A stretch of DNA of 64,000 bases from Carposina sasakii (taxonomy: Eukaryota; Arthropoda; Insecta; Lepidoptera; Carposinidae). Every line of letters starts with the position of its first letter. Position 1 is the stretch's first letter. This document shows, piece after piece, positions 61,301-64,000 of this stretch. Where the stretch lies: NCBI GenBank assembly GCA_014607495.2, contig CP053162.1:3728469-3792468 (forward strand), in the 5' to 3' direction. Under the pieces are notes generated by a model. That model was given only the letters and a program-made list of their open reading frames with translations. It was not told the origin of the DNA and did no database searches. Position numbers and translations under genes: made by a program.

Positions 61301-64000
61301 ATTGGTAGACACTTTGCTGTGTGCTATATAATATTGTAAATTTATTTGTGATAATAGTACCTACTGTTTGTGTCTCTTGAAAATAATAAAATAAGTTTCA
61401 GCCAGAGTGGGCCACTAAAGTGGGAACAAGACAAGTGAGGGCTCAAATCGGGGAGGCCTTTGCCCAGCAGTAGTAGACGGTTTAGGCTATTAAAAAAAGG
61501 TGAAAGATGTCCCCTGCAGTGAGCTAGCTAACTAACTACGAGTAAAGTGAGTTGTCTTATTTCATCGTAGCTATCATATCTGTGTATGTGTAGTGTAATC
61601 TTTAAATATATAAATATATACCTATTCTACTCTAGTATATTCTATAAAATCCTCAAAATGGCTCTTGGTGCTCTGCCTACCCCGTAAGGGATAGAGGCGT
61701 GATTATATGTATGTATGTATCTATATTCTATAACTATTAAAATGCATGTACGTGTTGTATTTAAATTTCATATTTCTCTCTCTACAAGCGAGTTAAACTT
61801 CGCACCAATAATAGGAAAATTAGACATATATTGAGTAAAACTTACACGTTTGAGAACCACCCCGCGGTGAACCAAATAACGGTGAAAATAAACCTAATTT
61901 CAATGGAAGAGAGCATGAGATTTGTGTTTCAGAGCAAATGAAACCGTAATTTAATTTGCTTACAGCCACTGTTTGTTTACACTGGCTTCGTAACGTAGTA
62001 TATTAATTTAGAAACTTTCGTTTTTAATTCGAGTATAATATTATTAATTTAATAATATTATTAATTATTAATAATATTATTTGGTCAGAGATTTTATTAG
62101 TTATTGATGTGATTTTTAAGATACAATTTTTTTTATATTTATTTTAACGCCAACTTGTTGATAACATAGTCCAAAATATAAACTGCGGTCACCAACCCAC
62201 CTGCCCAGCGTGGTGACTATGGGCAAATACCCCCAATGGCAGTCTTGTGGCATGCCCTGGGGGAGGCCTACGTCCAGCAGTGGACTGCAATAGGCTGATG
62301 ATGATGATGATGATGATAACGCCAACCTGAGTCGCAAGGAATAAGGAAAGAAGCGAAGAAATATTTCTTTTTTCTTGAATAATTAAATGTTTAAATGAAG
62401 AATTAAAGTATATTTTGTAAGGTGAAAATAAATTCATCGATCCTTGTGGCTTAAAAATAGTAATCTAGTACTTTAAAGAAAACTAATAAAATTGCATCTC
62501 TATTGTCACATTGCTATTGCAAAAGCAAGCCTGTGGTCTGCAGCTTTTAATAAGGACGTTTTTTTAAAGATATATCACTTGGAGATTGATGAACCATCGC
62601 ATTTTTAATAGAAAGTCTCCAGGTCATAGGCCTGGAAGACCTAAGTAGCATCAACAATACTATATATACCGTTAACAAGGTTAATAAGTAGAGACGTTAC
62701 GTTGAGTTGAGTTTGCAACGTAAAGCGCAATACACACTAAAGCTGACCTATGTCGGCAATTTTTTGTCGGCGGGCTAGTTTCATAAGACTACTAGCAACG
62801 CACTCCATGCGCTGTATCTCTCCGTGTCGTCTAATATTATATTTATTTAGTTATAGTGTTTATTATTACTTTGCATCATATTGTATATATTATGTATTTT
62901 TATATAATTTGTATGCTATTCTATCTATCTATCTATCTATTTCATATAGTACAGGCCGCCGTGTTATCGGGTAGGCGGCTTTGGTATGTTTCAAATTGGA
63001 GTACTAATTTTAAATAGGAAACTTTGTACCATGGTGATTAGGTACACAATAAAAACACCTAAATCCTATTTTGTCCTATAAAATAGTGTAGAATTGCGTA
63101 ACCTCACATATTATGTGGATTACATAAGTTAAGTAGATCACGATCACTACTATTAACCTACAACGGGTCGTAGTATTTTTATCAGAATAGTACATTGAAT
63201 CTCTGTAATTTTTCTCGGGCGTGACAGCTCCACGACATTTCTGCCTCCACGTAGAAGTCAAAGATGTTTGCTTGAGCAGTCTCTAGACTAGACAGCAACT
63301 TGACCTGGATACAAACTAATTAATACAACAATAGGAGTGGCCAACTAGGGTGAAGATAGGGGTGAACTTTCACACATTGATATATAGCTGTATACAAGAT
63401 GCTATCGGCCTTTGTAGTGTCTGTGGATTTTAAATTCCTCCGATTTTAAAATAGAATACACTGTGTACTTAGCTGAATAAAAATGATCTTTAAAAGGAAA
63501 TGTATTGTATACTAATGAACCGTGGAGCAAAAAAGGCGAAATTTTCGTAAAATTTTTTTTTTTTCCGGAATAAAAAGCTTTAGACTACTTGTGTACAAAA
63601 TTTAATTTGAATCAGTTTAGTATTTTTGGCATGAGGAGGTAACAAACAAACTTTCGAAGAAAATTGGTATGGGATTAAGCAGAGTAAAGTTTTGATTATG
63701 CCTTCTTTCTTAGCAAGTTCGTAGCTCGTAGCAGTGCTACGAATAGTCGCCAAGCGATGCCCTATACATGCCATAATTTGTGTTGTTGTAGTGCATTATT
63801 TTATACATACAAAAAATCGAATACATAATGATGGCAATAAAAATTCATTCGTAATTTAAAACCTTGGCAAATAGCATACTTGAATAAGCTTGTTGCTCGT
63901 ATATTCTATGTAGAACATTTAATACCTACATAGTATTAGGAGCTATACACTTTCATACTTGCAACTGAGCCACATTTCCTGTATGTGTCCCGACACCTGC
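35563..64000 (-). CDS. Receptor-type protein tyrosine phosphatase, cytoplasmic half (15 exons, 5' partial)
   Basis: This is a transmembrane tyrosine phosphatase of the tandem-domain type. Only the cytoplasmic part is in the window, and the ectodomain and membrane segment must lie beyond 64000. Exons in coding order are 63959-64000 (partial), 59460-59578, 52435-52522, 51947-52023, 46221-46355, 42460-42597, 42005-42171, 41391-41526, 40767-41016, 38647-38723, 38436-38567, 38093-38221, 37743-37930, 37526-37661 and 37443 downward. Every junction is GT-AG and codon phases agree throughout. D1 carries [20 protein letters not shown] and [13 protein letters not shown]2 carries [21 protein letters not shown] and VVSPDGRSRAG. 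D1 keeps Cys and Arg but has WHS for WPD, and D2 has Ser for Cys. The first in-frame stop is the TGA at 37363, after which the frame stays open to 35563. The D2 style recalls vertebrate kappa/mu or CD45-like receptors and insect Ptp36E/CG42327-type genes, but I cannot fix the orthologue. Confidence 0.9.
37363..37443 (-). CDS. RPTP exon: D2 terminal helix, first in-frame TGA
   Basis: Acceptor TCCACAG precedes [20 protein letters not shown], the last helix of D2, and then DMNEKK and TGA at 37363-37365. Domain D2 is complete here, so this TGA would be a sensible end for a short isoform. A donor-like AA/GTGAGA overlaps the stop, with its GT at 37366-37365. The exon is not interrupted before the long open frame that follows. 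Confidence 0.9.
   Translation of the reverse strand, partial: TEYKYCYDLVLHYVLHYLNKDMNEKK
37526..37661 (-). CDS. RPTP exon: D2 P-loop remnant
   Basis: This 136-nt exon has acceptor TTCTAG and donor GTAAGG. With the preceding CC it reads [20 protein letters not shown], which retains the P-loop Arg but not the Cys. It then reads [20 protein letters not shown]. It mirrors the 136-nt D1 P-loop exon in size and phase. Confidence 0.94.
37743..37930 (-). CDS. RPTP exon: D2 WPM loop and Ser-for-Cys
   Basis: This 188-nt exon has acceptor CCACAG and donor GTAAGT. It encodes [17 protein letters not shown], with WPM in place of WPD. It ends YGPVCVVS plus CC. The Ser codon at 37745-37747 sits at the position of the catalytic Cys and a Val replaces the His before it, so D2 cannot use the usual thiol nucleophile. 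Confidence 0.94.
38093..38221 (-). CDS. RPTP exon: D2 FWP segment
   Basis: This 129-nt exon has acceptor TTTTAG and donor GTATGA. It encodes [20 protein letters not shown] and then [15 protein letters not shown]. It replaces the YWP block of D1 with FWP and is in phase 0 at both ends. Confidence 0.93.
38436..38567 (-). CDS. RPTP exon: D2 YIVTEWP segment
   Basis: This 132-nt exon has acceptor TTTTAG and donor GTAAGT. It encodes [20 protein letters not shown] and then [21 protein letters not shown] is replaced by TEWP, as is typical of inactive second PTP domains. It is in phase 0 at both ends. Confidence 0.94.
38647..38723 (-). CDS. RPTP exon: D2 DYINAVFVD segment
   Basis: This 77-nt exon has acceptor TTTCAG and donor GTGAGT. 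With the preceding base it reads [13 protein letters not shown] followed by [10 protein letters not shown], the second-domain counterpart of [10 protein letters not shown]1 and D2 use the same 77-nt exon size and phase here, as expected from an internal domain duplication. Confidence 0.93.
38848..39100 (+). mobile_element. tRNA-derived SINE, antisense in an RPTP intron
   Basis: The head has pol III box A-like TTGGTGTAGTTCGTAGTGG and box B GGTTCGAATCC (38899-38909), as in a tRNA gene. The tRNA fold is not intact. The body carries TTAGTACCC and ACACAAGACCTCAAGGATCT, and the end is AT-rich. It lies in the intron between the D1/D2 linker exon and the first D2 exon. Confidence 0.75.
39340..39520 (+). 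repeat. Repeat family G, decayed copy
   Basis: It has GGGCTTCACCAGAATGTGCA, GGGCATTCTCTTAGGC, ACTTGTTATCATTGATCATT and AACGTGGCTGTACAATCTCC. It is intronic. Confidence 0.5.
40318..40530. other. CGG-rich, CpG-dense patch in an RPTP intron
   Basis: The patch has runs of (CGG)n and (GGT)n, such as ATGGCGGCGGCGGCGGC and CGGCGGCGGCGACGGCGG, in a very AT-rich intron. A 60-codon frame crosses it by composition. It may be an internal promoter or CpG island-like element, a decayed GC-rich insert, or a trinucleotide expansion. Confidence 0.45.
40767..41016 (-). CDS. RPTP exon: end of D1 and D1-D2 linker
   Basis: This 250-nt exon has acceptor TTGCAG and donor GTAAGT. It begins [17 protein letters not shown], the terminal helix of D1 with the conserved EEQYxFxYD. 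It then encodes the interdomain wedge and start of D2 ([12 protein letters not shown], then KNRDVLVVP). It ends in phase 1. Confidence 0.94.
41391..41526 (-). CDS. RPTP exon: D1 P-loop
   Basis: This 136-nt exon has acceptor TTTCAG and donor GTAAGG. It completes the P-loop as [16 protein letters not shown], that is C(X)5R with Arg at 41511-41513. It continues as [18 protein letters not shown] and ends LIENE, the beginning of the Q-loop region. Confidence 0.95.
42005..42171 (-). CDS. RPTP exon: D1 WPD-loop position (WHS) and catalytic Cys
   Basis: This 167-nt exon has acceptor TATAG and donor GTGCGT. It encodes [19 protein letters not shown], in which W-H-S (42118-42126) stands where PTPs have W-P-D, so the general-acid Asp is missing. 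It ends at GPMVVHC, placing the nucleophilic Cys codon at 42007-42009. The two leftover bases AG join the next exon to make Ser. Confidence 0.95.
42460..42597 (-). CDS. RPTP exon: D1 QYWP segment
   Basis: This 138-nt exon has acceptor ACACAG and donor GTAAGT. It encodes [19 protein letters not shown], the conserved CxQYWP block, and then the strand leading to [14 protein letters not shown]. It is in phase 0 at both ends. Confidence 0.95.
42655..42800 (-). repeat. Repeat family G, reverse copy
   Basis: It reads GGGGTAGCGATAACTGCAGG, ATGATTAGTGACATGCAGG and GAGATGCAGCTGATGTATTC. It lies just upstream of the QYWP exon, in the intron. Confidence 0.55.
43739..44037. mobile_element. Foldback MITE (GCACCCGTATGATG termini)
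   Basis: The left end GCACCCGTATGATGAATTTG pairs with the right end CAAATCCATCATACTGGTGC. The arms go on through GTGAGAGCGA, TGTCTCACTTTTAAACG and AGAGCTA for about 70 bp each. It is 299 bp and non-coding. Confidence 0.75.
44130..44230 (-). repeat. Joined fragments of repeat families H and I
   Basis: GGTGCCACTTCTGACCAATT and TTGAGGGTATAGTTGAGATG (H, reverse) run straight into TGTACAAGTTTGGTTAG and GATGGGCTGACC-type sequence (I, reverse). The junction suggests that H and I can be parts of one longer element. Confidence 0.5.
44950..45180 (+). repeat. Repeat family G copy
   Basis: It reads GTTGATGTGAGGCTTCACTA, GTCGTAAGAGTCGACTAAGG, CGGGCATTCTCTCAGGCGAT, TTAGCTAGCAACTTGTCAC and GTGGCTGTGAGATCTC. 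It is the best preserved intronic copy. Confidence 0.65.
45818..46075 (+). repeat. SINE-like repeat ending CGAAGCCGCGGGTAAAAAGC
   Basis: It begins TACTAATAATATTATAAATG and continues with GCTTTCACGCAAAAACTAC, AAACCGATCATCATGAAAC and GCGGGCGAAGCCGCGGG. It ends TAAAAAGCTAGT. This form is widespread in Lepidoptera as a Metulj-like SINE, but the family name is from memory. Confidence 0.6.
46221..46355 (-). CDS. RPTP exon: D1 YIVTQGP segment
   Basis: This 135-nt, 45-codon exon has acceptor CCCCAG and donor GTAAGC. It encodes [20 protein letters not shown] followed by the [12 protein letters not shown] block. These are the TQGP and FWxMxW motifs of an active-type PTP core. It lies in phase 0 at both ends, between introns of 5.6 and 3.6 kb. 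Confidence 0.95.
48338..48470 (+). repeat. Repeat family K copy
   Basis: GCATGCTAGGTGCTTGGATC, CAGATCCGAGGGTCAGCGGA and TATAGGGCCCGGTGGTGGGC match the arms of the foldback element at 55729-57048. Here only one arm is present. Confidence 0.6.
49507..49806 (+). repeat. SINE-like repeat (CTAGCTGACCCGGCAAACG)
   Basis: It starts CTAGCTGACCCGGCAAACGT and runs through AGGGGTGGACCAC, AAAATAGATGTTGTCCGATT and AAAATCGGTCGAGCCGTTTC to ACACGAGAATTTTATATATT. It is a common lepidopteran-style interspersed repeat, intronic here. Confidence 0.6.
50305..50360 (+). repeat. tRNA B-box-like relic
   Basis: GTCGTGGGTTCGATTCCCAC has the GGTTCGATTCC core of a pol III B box. The rest of a tRNA cloverleaf was not found, so it is likely a SINE remnant. 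Confidence 0.35.
51352..51562 (-). repeat. SINE-like repeat, sister of 26660-26875
   Basis: It begins GACTAGTGGCCGCCCACGCC and TTCGCCCGCGTGAGAGTG. It carries GCAAAGCTGGGGCAGGT and ends GCGACTTTGTTTTATAATATG. It lies in the intron some 400 bases beyond the DYINASYID exon. Confidence 0.6.
51947..52023 (-). CDS. RPTP exon: D1 DYINASYID segment
   Basis: This 77-nt exon has acceptor TTTCAG and donor GTAAGT. It completes a Tyr codon to give [10 protein letters not shown] and then [11 protein letters not shown], the conserved PTP signature for the central sheet. Joining phase is 1 and ending phase is 0. Confidence 0.93.
52065..52258 (-). repeat. Repeat family F, partial copy in a 411-bp intron
   Basis: It reads CCGCGTGGTGCCGGCAGAGT, CCCATGTCTGCCCGTGGGTA and GACAACATAGTCCAAAATAC, ending TACCCCCATGGCAG. 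It occupies about half of the short intron between the KNQNQ and DYINASYID exons. Confidence 0.65.
52435..52522 (-). CDS. RPTP exon: D1 N-terminal part with degenerate KNRY region
   Basis: This 88-nt exon has a long T-rich tract before acceptor ACAG and a donor GTAAGT. It encodes [14 protein letters not shown] followed by KNQNQKVTP. The KNQNQ segment sits where PTPs normally have the pTyr-recognition KNRY motif, so that motif looks altered here. The exon ends in phase 1. Confidence 0.82.
52659..53146. mobile_element. Foldback element carrying an expanded minisatellite
   Basis: The left end CTATAACTTTTTGGTGGTAA pairs with the right end TTACCATCAAAAAGTAATAG. The arms continue through GTAGCGCTG, ACATTTGTTATTACAACCGA and GTTTTACTAGTATACGTCTC for about 110 bp. 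The centre is the 38-bp tandem array. It is 488 bp and non-coding. Confidence 0.8.
52741..53044. repeat. Eight-unit 38-bp minisatellite
   Basis: Exactly eight units of 38 bp start at 52741, 52779, 52817, 52855, 52893, 52931, 52969 and 53007. Each begins TTTACTAGTATACGTCTCTA and ends AAGCATAGTTAC. Units 2 and 5 carry G in TATGTGAAGC, and unit 3 ends GTTAT. The pattern suggests recent unequal exchange. Confidence 0.9.
53676..53897. mobile_element. Foldback MITE family A, shortened copy
   Basis: It begins TACAGGGTGTAACAGAGAGG and ends TTATACCACGTGTA. The arms read GGGTATATTAAAC and GAAACATACCC. It is 222 bp, with an internal deletion relative to the 264-bp copies. Confidence 0.65.
54968..55110 (+). 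repeat. Repeat family G fragment
   Basis: TAGTAAGAGTCGACTAAGGA, CTAGCAACTTGTCACTGATC and AAACGTGGCTGTGGGGTCTC match family G. Confidence 0.5.
55153..55365 (+). repeat. SINE-like family E copy
   Basis: It reads TACACATATAATAAAATTGT, CTCAGAAACGGCTGGACCGA, CCCACTTAACATATAGGC and ACACGCGGACGGAGTCGCGG, ending CGTCCACTAGT. Confidence 0.65.
55729..57048. mobile_element. Large foldback element family K (about 1.3 kb)
   Basis: The outer ends ATTGTATTAGGCGTTACAAT and the complement ATTGTAACGCCTAATACAAT are 1320 bp apart. Inside lie three copies of an arm unit: 55752-55962 forward, 56638-56810 reverse and 56938-57025 partial. Each has CACTATGGGTG or its complement, GGGCCCGGTG and GATCCGAGGGTCAGTGGAGG. 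The central 56000-56630 sequence is unique, with a 70-codon frame that I do not consider a gene. Confidence 0.7.
57420..57500 (-). repeat. Repeat family F fragment with GATA tail
   Basis: It has ATGTGGCGTACTCTGGGGGA, GGCCTACGTCCAGCAGTGGA and CTGGAATAGGCTGACGAC, followed by (GATA)n. Family F copies often end in such a short simple repeat. Confidence 0.6.
57575..57805 (-). repeat. Repeat family G, reverse copy
   Basis: It reads ACACGGCTGTATTACC, GGTGACAAGTTGCTAGCTTA, GCACGGAAGGAGACGCAGCT and AGTCCCGCATCAGCACAGAA. Confidence 0.6.
58497..58690 (+). repeat. SINE-like family E copy
   Basis: It reads GCAGAAATGGCTGAACCGAT, AGGTCCCACTTAACATATAG and TAGTCCACGCGGACGGAGTC. It ends GGGCGTCCACTAGT. Confidence 0.65.
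59460..59578 (-). CDS. RPTP exon: juxtamembrane and start of D1
   Basis: This 119-nt exon has acceptor CAACAG and donor GTATGG. It starts in phase 1 and ends in phase 0. It encodes [13 protein letters not shown] followed by a stretch ending [10 protein letters not shown], which resembles the helical lead-in of a receptor PTP first domain. The large flanking introns (4.4 and 6.9 kb) are full of repeats. Confidence 0.8.
59706..59879. mobile_element. MITE with ATTACCTAATT termini
   Basis: The left end ATTACCTAATTAGC and the right end GCAAATTAGGTAAT pair. The arms also share AAGCGATAGCGAAAATTGTA. It is 174 bp and sits 127 bp upstream of the RPTP juxtamembrane exon. Confidence 0.7.
61653..61715 (+). 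repeat. Repeat family H fragment
   Basis: CTCTTGGTGCTCTGCCTACCC and GTAAGGGATAGAGGCGTGAT, then ATGT repeats, match the end of family H. Confidence 0.55.
62150..62325 (-). repeat. Repeat family F copy with (GAT)n tail
   Basis: It reads GATAACATAGTCCAAAATAT, CAGCGTGGTGACTATGGGCA and CGTCCAGCAGTGGACTGCAA, then TGATGATGATGATGATGATG. The antisense frames over it are artefacts. Confidence 0.65.
62915..62942. repeat. CTAT microsatellite
   Basis: TCTATCTATCTATCTAT is a short tetranucleotide run in AT-rich DNA. Confidence 0.6.
63959..64000 (-). CDS. RPTP exon, juxtamembrane (cut by window edge)
   Basis: This is a possible exon end. A donor GTATGA begins at 63958. The 42 visible bases have one frame ([13 protein letters not shown] plus one base) that joins the phase-1 start of the next exon at 59578 and gives a charged juxtamembrane-like stretch. 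The support is phase and donor only, because no acceptor is visible inside the window. Confidence 0.5.

Larger units (their letters stand above)
59880..63958. other. RPTP intron upstream of the juxtamembrane exon
   Basis: It holds decayed repeats (61653, 62150) and otherwise AT-rich DNA. No transmembrane-type exon was found on the minus strand, consistent with the membrane segment being encoded beyond 64000. Confidence 0.45.

Overview
The window looks like lepidopteran (moth or butterfly) nuclear DNA. It is AT-rich and intron-bearing, and it is packed with short repeat families of a kind seen in Lepidoptera: SINE-like sequences ending in the 'CGCGGACGGAGTCGCGGGC' motif, 'GTCCACTGCTGGACGTAGG' repeats, and many small TIR/foldback elements with TA target sites. 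No bacterial-style operon, CRISPR array or rRNA was seen. The order cannot be proven from sequence alone. Two host genes can be supported, both on the minus strand.

Region 1-15.2 kb has no supportable gene. It holds a nested foldback element with an internal telomere-like (CCTAA)n tract (1062-2100), several MITEs, a local direct duplication (8.45-9.5 kb) and degraded SINE-like copies. Region 15.25-16.66 kb is a single-exon gene for a divergent Cys-loop ligand-gated ion channel subunit (nicotinic-receptor-like, 404 residues). Region 16.7-31.1 kb is again repeat-dominated, with one broken non-LTR reverse transcriptase fragment.

Region 35.3-64 kb is the 3' half of a large receptor-type protein tyrosine phosphatase gene on the minus strand. 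Fifteen exons (the first cut by the window edge) encode the cytoplasmic juxtamembrane segment and two tandem PTP domains. All splice sites are GT-AG and all reading phases join. The ectodomain lies beyond 64000. D1 keeps the nucleophilic Cys and the P-loop Arg, but its WPD loop reads WHS. D2 has Ser in place of the Cys and WPM in place of WPD. The receptor may therefore be a weak enzyme or a pseudophosphatase.

The most striking feature is the 3' end of this gene. The D2 reading frame ends at a TGA (37363-37365). The same frame then stays open for 599 codons of GC-rich, Ser/Arg-rich sequence to a second TGA, and for another 76 codons to a TAG at 35332. Stop-codon readthrough, a small 84-nt in-frame intron, or an error or polymorphism at the TGA could each explain it. 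Downstream, 31.1-35.3 kb is an AT-rich, comparatively transposon-poor stretch that could be a long 3' UTR.

The introns carry most of the remaining repeats. These include an 8 x 38-bp minisatellite inside a foldback element, a 1.3-kb foldback element, a tRNA-derived SINE and a CGG-rich patch.
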